A DNA stretch of 5,658 nucleotides from UBA8437 sp963933195 (GTDB taxonomy: Bacteria > Planctomycetota > Planctomycetia > Planctomycetales > Planctomycetaceae): contig CAWVUS010000317.1 in the NCBI GenBank assembly GCA_963933195.1, positions 1 to 5,658 on the forward strand, in the 5' to 3' direction. Numbering within the stretch: position 1 is the first letter of the stretch; the number at the start of each line of letters is the position of its first letter. This document shows, one piece after another, positions 1 to 5,658 of this stretch. The notes beneath the pieces are model-generated. The model saw only the letters and a list, made by a program, of their open reading frames with translations, was not told the origin of the DNA and searched no databases. A program made the position numbers and the translations under genes.

Positions 1-111
1 CACCAGACGTTCAACACCGGTGATGAAGACCTGTGTTACTTCTGGACGTTCGCACCCCCGCCAGGGGGCCAGTCACTGGCAGAGAAACAGGGCTGGAAAC
101 AGGTGTCGTAG
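1..111 (+). CDS. Cupin-domain protein, C-terminal end (5' part outside window)
   Basis: An open frame runs from base 1 to a TAG stop at 109-111 and gives 36 residues; the start lies beyond the left edge. The fragment begins HQTFNTGDED and continues LCYFWTFAPPPGG. The opening His-x3-Asn matches the end of cupin motif 2 (G-x5-P-x-G-x2-H-x3-N). The following N-T-G-D-E turn, then an aromatic beta-strand ending in F-A-P-P, is how many small single-domain cupins finish. In the family the His is a metal ligand. Substrate and reaction cannot be told from this piece, and cupins include dioxygenases, isomerases and plain binding proteins. It converges on the DUF1501 gene with only 12 bases between the two stops. 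The family call rests on a short fragment, so it is moderate; that this is real coding sequence is more likely than not. Confidence 0.6.
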   Translation, partial: HQTFNTGDEDLCYFWTFAPPPGGQSLAEKQGWKQVS

Positions 112-123
112 TTCCAGTCGGGT

Positions 124-1515
124 TCAGGCGATCAGGTCTTCGATGACGTCGCCTCCAAACTGGCTCAGTTGCTTGAAGCGGCCAGCGTGGAAATACGTGA
201 GTCGGTTGTCATCAAGGCCCAGCAGTCTCAACAGCGTCACGTGAAGGTCCTGGATCGGGTGGACAACGTCCACGGCCGTACTACCAATGTCGTCGGTGTC
301 CCCAATGGTGTGGCCGGCCTTGACGCCACCTCCGGCGAGCCAGACGGCCATCGCATTGGGGTTGTGATCACGTCCGTACTTGATGCCCCCCCGAATGCCG
401 TTGTCGGGGGTCCGGCCGAATTCGCCCATCCAGACGATGAGCGTGTCATCGAGTAATCCGCGTTGTTTGAGGTCGAAAATCAGGCCGGCGATGGGGCGGT
501 CGACACTGTCAATCAGTGATCCGTGTGCCTTGGCGATGTAGTCGTGGCTGTCCCATGTGCTGGCGTAGAGTTGTACGAAGCGGACGCCCTGTTCGACCAA
601 TTTGCGGGCCAGCAGGCAGCGGCGGCCCAGGTTGTCGGTCTGGGGTTGGCCGATGCCATACAGTGCCTGGGTGTCGCGGGTTTCCCGACTCAAGTCGACC
701 AAATCGGGAACCTGGGTCTGCATGCGAAATGCCAGTTCATAATTTTGCATCCGCGCCGTGAGTTCGCTGTTTTGTGGGTGTTGCTTGGCATGACGGCGAT
801 TGAGTTGTTTCAGGAAATCAAGGTTTTGCCGTTGCTGCGGTGGAGTGATGGTGACGGGTGGCTTGATGTCCAGCAGTGGAGGGCCTTGTGGTCGCAGAGC
901 GGTACCTTGGAACCGGGCCGGCAGGAATCCGTTGGACCAGTTGGCCGGGCCTCCCTGGGGAAACGAGAGTTCCGGGAGCACGACAAAACCCGGCAGGTTG
1001 CTGTTCTCTGAGCCCAGTCCCAGGTTGACCCAGGCTCCCAGTGCCGGGTCGCCACCGAAGCGATTGCCAGTGTTGACGTGGTAGTTGGCCGTGGGGTGGT
1101 TGACCGACTCTCCCTGCAAACCTCGATAAAAGCAGATGTCATCAGCGACGCCGGCGAGATGTTTGAAACGGGTGTTCAGCCACGCTCCACTCGCGCCGGC
1201 CTGTCGAAATGTGAAGGGGCTCTGGACGTAATACCGTTTCCCGGAACTCATCGCACTTTGTTCTTCGCCGCCCCGCTGAAATTCACTCAGGTGCAATTGC
1301 CCGAGTTTGGGTTTGGGGTCAAACGTGTCCAGGTGGGAGGGACCACCTTCCATGTAGAGAAAGATGCACCGCTTGGCCGGAGATCGGCTGTGGTGCGGGC
1401 GGGGTGTCTGCCCGGAATCCTCGGCGACAGATTCAGAAAGAAGTGAGGTGAACGCAACGCTGCCCAGGCTGGCGCCCAGGCCGTACAGGTCATGGAAAAA
1501 GGTGCGGCGTGTCAC
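124..1515 (-). CDS. DUF1501 family protein, Tat-exported, alkaline phosphatase/sulfatase-like fold
   Basis: This 463-residue protein is full length for DUF1501 (PF07394), a family related to the alkaline phosphatase/sulfatase superfamily. Its reaction and substrate are not established. The N-terminus carries a twin-arginine signal: T-R-R-T-F-F at residues 2-7, then an uncharged stretch at about 10-26, which implies folded export by Tat. Family signatures follow in order: MEGGPSHLDTFD (55-66), NHPTANYHVNTGNRFGGDP (139-157), WDSH (321-324), GEFGRTP (364-370), GRDHNP (381-386), a HPIQDLH helix (419-425) and LTYFHAGR (439-446). The Asp/His-rich motifs are the likely metal-binding positions by analogy with the superfamily. 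The start is GTG at 1515-1513; the next Met is residue 55, after the signal, so this GTG is needed. The bases just before it are pyrimidine-rich (CTCACTCTCTCCC), with no Shine-Dalgarno sequence. The gene begins 27 bases after the DUF1549/DUF1553 stop on the same strand, so co-transcription is likely. The frame is intact. Confidence 0.93.
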   Translation of the reverse strand: MTRRTFFHDLYGLGASLGSVAFTSLLSESVAEDSGQTPRPHHSRSPAKRCIFLYMEGGPSHLDTFDPKPKLGQLHLSEFQRGGEEQSAMSSGKRYYVQSPFTFRQAGASGAWLNTRFKHLAGVADDICFYRGLQGESVNHPTANYHVNTGNRFGGDPALGAWVNLGLGSENSNLPGFVVLPELSFPQGGPANWSNGFLPARFQGTALRPQGPPLLDIKPPVTITPPQQRQNLDFLKQLNRRHAKQHPQNSELTARMQNYELAFRMQTQVPDLVDLSRETRDTQALYGIGQPQTDNLGRRCLLARKLVEQGVRFVQLYASTWDSHDYIAKAHGSLIDSVDRPIAGLIFDLKQRGLLDDTLIVWMGEFGRTPDNGIRGGIKYGRDHNPNAMAVWLAGGGVKAGHTIGDTDDIGSTAVDVVHPIQDLHVTLLRLLGLDDNRLTYFHAGRFKQLSQFGGDVIEDLIA

Positions 1516-1542
1516 GGGAGAGAGTGAGCCGATAGTCGAGGG

Positions 1543-3825
1543 TCAGTCGATGTAGAGGAATTCATTGGCGTTGAGCAGGACCAGGCACAACTGAGCCAGA
1601 CCACGGCAGCGGGCGTCAACCTGTTGAGGTTGCAGATCTGGGACATAGTCACGGTGTTCAAACAGGGTTTCAGTGTACGTGAACGGTTCGCCCGTGTTCT
1701 CCTCGTTGGCTCGGCGTGTCACGGTGGTGGGGAGAGGCTCCCGACGATGAGCAGGTTTTTCCTGGAGAGACGTCGAGGTCTTCCAGTGAGTCAATGCAGC
1801 CTGGAATTCAAATGGACTGGGGTGGCGGCCGAACGCGAGTTGAAACGACAGGTCAATCGCCGATCGGTCCGAATCAGTCGCTGCGAGCACTCGGTTTGCC
1901 AGCGCCAGTGCCCGGTCTGAGGATTCCTGGCTGTTGAACAATGCGAAAACCTGGGGGGTGACGTTGGAGGTGTCGCGGCGTTCACACGAGGAGCCCGACG
2001 CCGGTTGGTTGAAGGTCTCCAGGAATGGGTCGCGGTGGCCCCGGAGTTTCAACGCGTAGATCGTTCGTCGATTTCTCTGGGCCGGCAACGGGTCGGGCAC
2101 GTAACTGGGAGCAAAGGTGCCCATGATCATCCGAGGCTGAAGAGCGGCCTCGAGGTTGCGGTCTGGTCGAGCCGGAAGACCTCCCCGTTTGGGATTGAGT
2201 TCACCGGAAACCGACAGCATCGCGTCGCGAATTTCCTCGGCCGCGAGTCGCCTGGGTGAAAAAACAGAATAGGTGTTGCCCGCGGGGTCGAGTTGAGCGA
2301 CGACCGTGGGCTGGGGGTGGGTGCTCGAACGACGATACGTTGCGGAACTGACAATAAGCCGGTGTAGTGATTTGAATGACCAGCCGTTGTGGATGAATTC
2401 GGAGGCCAGCCAGTCCAGCAGCAGCGGGTGAGTGGGGGCTTGGCCGGTCGCTCCGAAATTGTTCGGATTGGAAGCCAGCCCTCGTCCGAAATGTCCCTGC
2501 CAGATTCGGTTGACGATCACCCTGGCGGTCAACGGATTCTTCGGTTCAGTGATCCATTTCGCCAGGGCGGTGCGGCGGCCATCAAAGGTGGTTGGAATGA
2601 TCGCAGTGAGGCCTGTGGCCGAGAGAACCCCCGGGGAAACAGGGTCGCCGCTGGAAAAGACATCACCGCCTTCAAGTATCGCTGTCATTTCGGGCTTGGC
2701 CAGTTTCCGGGCGCGGTGAGGGGGTTTCTGGAGCCTCGAGGAAACCTGGCGCCCGTTCCGGTTGGGGCCGTTGTATACGGAGAAGGCAATTGGCCGATAA
2801 CTGTCTTCGGCCCAGGTCAAAAGGCGTTGCCATTTGCGGCCAAGCCGTTCCCGGCCAAAGTCATTGGGCGTGACTCGTTGCTTGGGAAGCGAGGCGAGCA
2901 TGCGGTTGTTGGCCTGTTTTCGCAGGCGATGATACCGGCGGTGATTTTCGAAGCCTTCAATGTTTTCGACCGGAAGGAAGGCTGCGTCGACTTCGGCGAA
3001 TTGGGTCGCAGAAAACACGGCCTGGATCGAATAGTAATCACGCGTGGGGATCGGGTCGAACTTGTGGTCGTGACACCGTGCACAACGCAGAACGTGTCCC
3101 AGGAAGACCTGGCCAACCGAATTGGTGACGTCGTCCAGAAACAACTGGCGCGTGATTCTCGCCACGGACATCCCGGTGTGTTCCCAGGGACCCATTCGCA
3201 GGAAGCCGGTCGCGATGAGGTGTTCGGGGGTGGTGGGTTTCAGCTCGTCGCCGGCGATCTGTTCGAGCACAAACTGGTCGAATGGCTTGTCGTTATTGAA
3301 CGAACGGATCACGTAGTCGCGGTAGCGCCAGGCATTGGGTCGGAGAAAATCATTGGCAAACCCGGATGTGTCGGCATAGCGGACAACATCCAGCCAGTGT
3401 CGTCCCCATTGTTCTCCGTAATGAGGAGAAGCGAGAAATCGGTCGACCAGGCGGCGGTAGGCGCCGGGTTGATCATCAGCGATGAAACGGTCGATGGCCG
3501 TGGGGGTGGGGGGGAGACCGGTGAGATCAAAACTGAGGCGACGGATCAATGTTCGCCGTGTGGCAGGCGGGGCGGGCGAGAGTCGTCGGGGCCATCGTGA
3601 TTGAATGAATGAGTCGACGGGATGTTTTGCTTTTCCCGGAAGGATGGGCCGTCGCAGTGGGCGGTAAGCCCAGAGATGAGCTGGTTGGTATCGCCGATTG
3701 GTCCAGGCGTCGGATTGGCCCCCACTGGTCCGGACGGTCTCACCGTCGGTCGGTGCCGCCGCTGCAAAACTCGAGACTGCCGCGAGGCAGACTGACGTCA
3801 GCAATGTCACTGTGTGAGGGTTCAC
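1543..3825 (-). CDS. DUF1549 and DUF1553 domain protein (PSCyt2-PSD1 type), secreted
   Basis: This is a planctomycete-type two-domain protein of about 760 residues; its biochemical role is unknown. Numbering from the proposed GTG start at 3825, a Sec-like hydrophobic segment spans about 6-24 (VTLLTSVCLAAVSSFAAAA). The DUF1549 domain (PF07583) covers about 70-280, with RRLSFDLTGLPPTP (95-108), SPHYGEQWGRHWLD (133-146), PNAWRYRDYVIRSFN (163-177) and CARCHDHKFDPIP (248-260). The last contains CXXCH, the heme c attachment pattern. DUF1553 (PF07587) covers about 410-755, with NPLTARVIVNRIWQGHFGRGL (430-450), THPLLLDWLASEF (465-477), RRLAAEEIRDAML (525-537) and the family ending LVLLNANEFLYID. There is no separate PSCyt1 cytochrome domain, so this is the short architecture. 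The start is uncertain: the frame stays open to TTG at 4008. However, GTG 3825 or TTG 3843 puts the hydrophobic segment at the N-terminus, and TTG 3843 adds an Arg. Neither has a clear ribosome-binding site. It is the first gene of the pair with DUF1501. Confidence 0.9.
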   Translation of the reverse strand: MNPHTVTLLTSVCLAAVSSFAAAAPTDGETVRTSGGQSDAWTNRRYQPAHLWAYRPLRRPILPGKAKHPVDSFIQSRWPRRLSPAPPATRRTLIRRLSFDLTGLPPTPTAIDRFIADDQPGAYRRLVDRFLASPHYGEQWGRHWLDVVRYADTSGFANDFLRPNAWRYRDYVIRSFNNDKPFDQFVLEQIAGDELKPTTPEHLIATGFLRMGPWEHTGMSVARITRQLFLDDVTNSVGQVFLGHVLRCARCHDHKFDPIPTRDYYSIQAVFSATQFAEVDAAFLPVENIEGFENHRRYHRLRKQANNRMLASLPKQRVTPNDFGRERLGRKWQRLLTWAEDSYRPIAFSVYNGPNRNGRQVSSRLQKPPHRARKLAKPEMTAILEGGDVFSSGDPVSPGVLSATGLTAIIPTTFDGRRTALAKWITEPKNPLTARVIVNRIWQGHFGRGLASNPNNFGATGQAPTHPLLLDWLASEFIHNGWSFKSLHRLIVSSATYRRSSTHPQPTVVAQLDPAGNTYSVFSPRRLAAEEIRDAMLSVSGELNPKRGGLPARPDRNLEAALQPRMIMGTFAPSYVPDPLPAQRNRRTIYALKLRGHRDPFLETFNQPASGSSCERRDTSNVTPQVFALFNSQESSDRALALANRVLAATDSDRSAIDLSFQLAFGRHPSPFEFQAALTHWKTSTSLQEKPAHRREPLPTTVTRRANEENTGEPFTYTETLFEHRDYVPDLQPQQVDARCRGLAQLCLVLLNANEFLYID

Positions 3826-3854
3826 CGACTGTGGTCTCGCCAAGAAATTGCGAA

Positions 3855-3882
3855 GCTTTAGCGTAGCGTGAAAGAGTGCCAA
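3855..3882 (-). promoter_or_regulatory. Weak candidate sigma-70-type promoter for the DUF1549/DUF1553-DUF1501 pair
   Basis: On the minus strand TTGGCA (3882-3877, five of six matches to TTGACA) is followed by a 16-base spacer and TAAAGC (3860-3855), which matches TATAAT at only three positions. Transcription would begin near base 3848. This would fit translation from GTG 3825 and also lies just ahead of TTG 3843. Found by eye, and the -10 match is poor, so this is only a suggestion. A promoter must lie somewhere in 3826-4039, because the neighbouring gene is divergent. Confidence 0.18.
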
Positions 3883-3950
3883 ACGAATAGGCCCGCAGTG
3901 GGTAGGCGGCGGAACTGGATTGTGTCGTTGTCGGCATCTAACGTGAAGGT

Positions 3951-3983
3951 CGGCCCTGGACGATGACCGTATCACCAGGGCCG
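3951..3983. repeat. Perfect 9-bp inverted repeat in the divergent intergenic region
   Basis: CGGCCCTGG at 3951-3959 is the exact reverse complement of CCAGGGCCG at 3975-3983, with a 15-base spacer between them. The arms are 7 of 9 G/C. The element lies in the roughly 214-base gap between the divergent DUF1549/DUF1553 and methyltransferase genes. It could be an operator, since its half-site centres are 24 bp apart (about two helical turns). It could also form a stem-loop in a leader transcript of either gene. No run of T follows either arm, so it is not a typical intrinsic terminator. The remainder of the intergenic gap holds no other structure I can support, apart from an isolated TTGACA at 4002-4007 with no acceptable -10 box downstream. 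Confidence 0.55.
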
Positions 3984-4029
3984 TGGTGACAAATCGCCGC
4001 GTTGACAATATCCGGGGAAAACGGGGAGT

Positions 4030-4033
4030 GGAG
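4030..4033 (+). promoter_or_regulatory. Ribosome-binding site that decides the methyltransferase start
   Basis: GGAG at 4030-4033 lies 6 bases before GTG at 4040, good Shine-Dalgarno spacing; a second GGAG is at 4025-4028. The earlier in-frame GTG codons at 3983 and 3986 have no such site and sit at the end of the inverted repeat. This favours starting the protein at 4040, a few residues ahead of the first zinc-finger cysteine pair. Confidence 0.5.
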
Positions 4034-4039
4034 TGGCCG

Positions 4040-4705
4040 GTGAATAGTGATGGGACACCGGCAACCTGTCGGCTTTGCGAGCGGGCCGAGGGGCAGTTGT
4101 TCCACGAGGACGGTCGTCGCTATTTTCGTTGCGACGAATGTGGATTGGTTTTCGTCGATGCCGTTTATTTTCTGGATGGTGACGGCGAACGGGCGATTTA
4201 TGACCAACACCAGAACTCGCCGGAGGATGCAGGATATCGTCGATTCCTGTCTCGCCTGTACGAGCCAGTGGTTAGTCGGTTGGCTCCGGGCAGTCGCGGA
4301 CTCGATTTTGGTTCAGGTCCCGGCCCCACTCTCTCGGTGATGTTCGAGGAGGCCGGCCACATCGTGTCACTGTTTGATCCCTTCTACGCCAATGATTCCA
4401 CTGTTTTGGAGCACCAGTACAGGTTCATCACCGCCTCGGAGGTGTTCGAACACCTGTACCGGCCGAGGATGGAACTGGACCGACTGTGGGCTTGCCTGGA
4501 ACCCGGCGGAGTATTGGGAGTGATGACCAAGCGGGTTCGAGACCAAGCGGCCTTCTCGCGATGGCACTACAAGAATGATCCGACGCACGTCTGTTTTTTT
4601 TCGCTGGAAACCTTCGAGTGGTTGGCTGAGCACTGGGCCGCTCGGCTGGAGGTTGTCGCCGACGATGTCGTGGTGTTTGAAAAATCAGCAGCCGCGTCAT
4701 TGTGA
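4040..4705 (+). CDS. Class I SAM-dependent methyltransferase with N-terminal Cys4 zinc-finger-like module
   Basis: This is a predicted cytoplasmic methyltransferase of 221 residues with no signal peptide or membrane segment; its substrate is unknown. Numbering from GTG 4040, two cysteine pairs, CRLC (10-13) and CDEC (31-34), frame a short treble-clef or ribbon-like module that probably binds zinc. The Rossmann-type domain follows. The glycine-rich SAM loop GLDFGSGPG is at 87-95, and the acidic residue ending strand 2 is D113 (SLFDPFY). ITASEVFEHL (130-139) matches motif II of the Methyltransf_23-like group, and LEPGGVLGVMT (153-163) is the usual post-motif strand. HYKNDPTHVCFFS (176-188) is probably the region that sets substrate or closes the active site. 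The in-frame extension to GTG 3983 would add 19 residues that look like translated leader. The gene is divergent from the DUF1549/DUF1553 gene. Its TGA overlaps the tail of the convergent propeller gene by 9 bases. Nothing nearby suggests the substrate. Confidence 0.88.
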   Translation: MNSDGTPATCRLCERAEGQLFHEDGRRYFRCDECGLVFVDAVYFLDGDGERAIYDQHQNSPEDAGYRRFLSRLYEPVVSRLAPGSRGLDFGSGPGPTLSVMFEEAGHIVSLFDPFYANDSTVLEHQYRFITASEVFEHLYRPRMELDRLWACLEPGGVLGVMTKRVRDQAAFSRWHYKNDPTHVCFFSLETFEWLAEHWAARLEVVADDVVVFEKSAAASL

Positions 4706-5658
4706 TCGACGGTCTTGGGCAAAACCGCCGGGCGTGGATCGAAAGCTCCGCGTCGTCGTGATCGCTTTGGCAAAACTCCCATCACCTCGTCCAACCAGCA
4801 ACGAGGTGCTGCGATGGCGATAGTTGGCGGTGATCAGGTCCACGTGTCCATCACCATTGGCATCAAAGGCCAGGATACCATAGTTGCCGAGTCCGGTTTT
4901 GATATCAGTTTTCGGGGCAAAGTGCCCCGTGCCGTCGTTGAGAAAGACACTCGTGAAATCCTCGGTCCAATGCGTCACGGCAAAGTCGAGATCGTGATCG
5001 GCGTCGAAGTCGGCGACGGCAAAGAAAACACAATGTTTGCCGGCGGGCATGAGTCGCTCGGTGCCGAATGTTCCGTCGCCACGGCCAGGGAATAGCGAGA
5101 CTGTCGAGCTGGACCAGTTGGCAGTGAGAATGTCGAGATGGCCATCTCCGGTGAAGTCTCGCGCCCGAACGTCGTTGATTCTGAACCCCGACGGGTTGAC
5201 CGTCCGTCGTTTCATTTTTGCACCGCTCTTGAATATTGACCGGCCCGGGCTGATCCAAAACGACGCGGTGCGACCCAATTCGTTGGGGACCAGGATGTCG
5301 AGGAATCCGTCTCCGTCGAGGTCCGCGGTCTCGACGTAGTACGCCGAGATTCCGGCTTCCAGCGTGATGGGGGCGGAAAACTGCCAGGAGCCCAGTCCAC
5401 GACGCAAATGGAGGCGGCCGGTCTTGAGATCTCCGCTTCTTCCAGTGCCACGGGCGGTGTAGAGCAAGTCCAGCAGCCCATCACGGTCGAGGTCAGCCAG
5501 CGCCACCCCCTTGGCGCCGCTTTGGGTGGAGAACTGGTTCTTGACGACAAACGAGCCATCGCCTCGATTCTTGATGACGAGCACCATGTGACTTGTCACG
5601 CCTTCGCATCCGACGGCCAGGTCGGGGCGGTGGTCACCGTCGAGATCGCCGGCGGAGA
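4697..5658 (-). CDS. FG-GAP/VCBS-repeat beta-propeller protein, C-terminal part (5' end outside window)
   Basis: The frame is open from the right edge to TGA at 4699-4697 and gives 319 residues. The GTG at 5599 is not the real start, because the coding pattern continues upstream of it with another repeat (GDLDGDHRPDLAV). Six integrin-like FG-GAP/VCBS repeats are marked by Ca-binding loops of the D-x-D-x-D-G type: DLDGDH (residues 4-9), DLDRDG (55-60), DLDGDG (112-117), DFTGDG (167-172), DFDADH (216-221) and DANGDG (265-270). They are spaced 49-57 residues apart, and most are followed by a hydrophobic LDILV-like strand. Such repeats form the blades of a beta-propeller, usually of seven, so at least one blade and any signal peptide are missing from the window. 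Proteins of this kind are typically exported and serve in binding or adhesion. No catalytic domain is visible. About 30 residues follow the last full loop, including a final RGDGSF strand and a basic, probably disordered end. Confidence 0.88.
   Translation of the reverse strand, partial: SAGDLDGDHRPDLAVGCEGVTSHMVLVIKNRGDGSFVVKNQFSTQSGAKGVALADLDRDGLLDLLYTARGTGRSGDLKTGRLHLRRGLGSWQFSAPITLEAGISAYYVETADLDGDGFLDILVPNELGRTASFWISPGRSIFKSGAKMKRRTVNPSGFRINDVRARDFTGDGHLDILTANWSSSTVSLFPGRGDGTFGTERLMPAGKHCVFFAVADFDADHDLDFAVTHWTEDFTSVFLNDGTGHFAPKTDIKTGLGNYGILAFDANGDGHVDLITANYRHRSTSLLVGRGDGSFAKAITTTRSFRSTPGGFAQDRRSQ

Noticed and set aside
55..80. GC-rich hairpins (CCCCC-GCCA-GGGGG and GCCAG-TCA-CTGGC) near the convergent gene ends
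   Set aside because: They overlap each other, lie inside the cupin coding sequence (A-P-P-P-G-G) and lack a T tract in either direction, so a terminator call is not supported.
20..244. Plus-strand frame of 74 codons across the cupin/DUF1501 junction
   Set aside because: It is out of frame with the cupin tail, runs antisense into the DUF1501 gene and encodes a Ser/Arg-rich sequence with no family character.
523..1011. Plus-strand frame of 162 codons inside the DUF1501 gene
   Set aside because: It is antisense to conserved DUF1501 motifs, with no sign of independent coding.
3502..3514. G5-T-G7 run on the plus strand
   Set aside because: It is the complement of Pro/Thr codons for the conserved L-P-P-T-P motif of DUF1549. 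The frame is intact, and there are too few separate G tracts for a quadruplex claim.
2389..3600. Long plus-strand open frame of 403 codons opposite the DUF1549/DUF1553 gene
   Set aside because: It lies wholly antisense to a well-supported gene, in codon register with it, where high-GC codon use suppresses stops. The translation shows no recognisable domain or signal.
4002..4007. Perfect TTGACA upstream of the methyltransferase
   Set aside because: At 16-18 bases downstream the sequence is GC-rich (around GGAGTG), with no -10-like hexamer, and it would place the transcription start at or beyond the chosen start codon.
4795..5566. Three RGD tripeptides in the propeller protein, as in integrin ligands
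   Set aside because: Each occurs in the ordinary FG-GAP/VCBS phrase (N/G)RGDG(S/T)F, where the N/G-x-G-D-G-x-F pattern is structural. An adhesive ligand role is not supported.
1..5658. Search for mobile elements, CRISPR arrays, tRNA or rRNA genes, toxin-antitoxin or defence genes
   Set aside because: No transposase or integrase frames, spaced direct repeats, cloverleaf or rRNA-like sequence was seen on either strand, and all coding space is explained by the five genes listed.

Overview
The window looks like a high-GC chromosomal segment from a member of the Planctomycetota. The main reason is the adjacent pair of a DUF1549/DUF1553 protein (the PSCyt2/PSD1 family) and a Tat-exported DUF1501 protein, a combination greatly expanded in that phylum. 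An FG-GAP/VCBS propeller protein, several GTG starts and weak or absent Shine-Dalgarno sequences fit the same picture. The phylum call is an inference from family content; no rRNA or other marker gene is present.

Layout from left to right: (1) the last 36 codons of a plus-strand cupin-type gene end at base 111. (2) Twelve bases later lies the tail of a minus-strand two-gene unit. DUF1549/DUF1553 is upstream (about 3825 down to 1543) and DUF1501 downstream (1515 down to 124), separated by 27 bases. (3) A divergent intergenic region of about 214 bases (3826-4039) holds a perfect 9-bp inverted repeat and must carry the promoters for both directions. (4) A plus-strand class I SAM methyltransferase with an N-terminal four-cysteine zinc-finger-like module runs 4040-4705. 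(5) A minus-strand FG-GAP/VCBS beta-propeller gene enters from the right edge and ends at 4697, overlapping the methyltransferase stop by 9 bases.

How the genes may work together: the DUF1549/DUF1553 protein has a Sec-type signal and a CXXCH motif, and the DUF1501 protein has a twin-arginine signal, so both are probably exported and co-expressed. The molecular function of the pair is not established. The propeller protein is of a kind usually found outside the cytoplasm. The methyltransferase looks cytoplasmic and has no evident link to its neighbours. The genes are packed tightly: 12 bases between the left convergent pair and a 9-base overlap between the right one. I see no mobile element, RNA gene, CRISPR array or defence system. 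Nothing here makes a strong case for a new biological system. The points most worth checking are the inverted repeat in the divergent region, the CXXCH motif, and the widespread-looking but uncharacterised methyltransferase.
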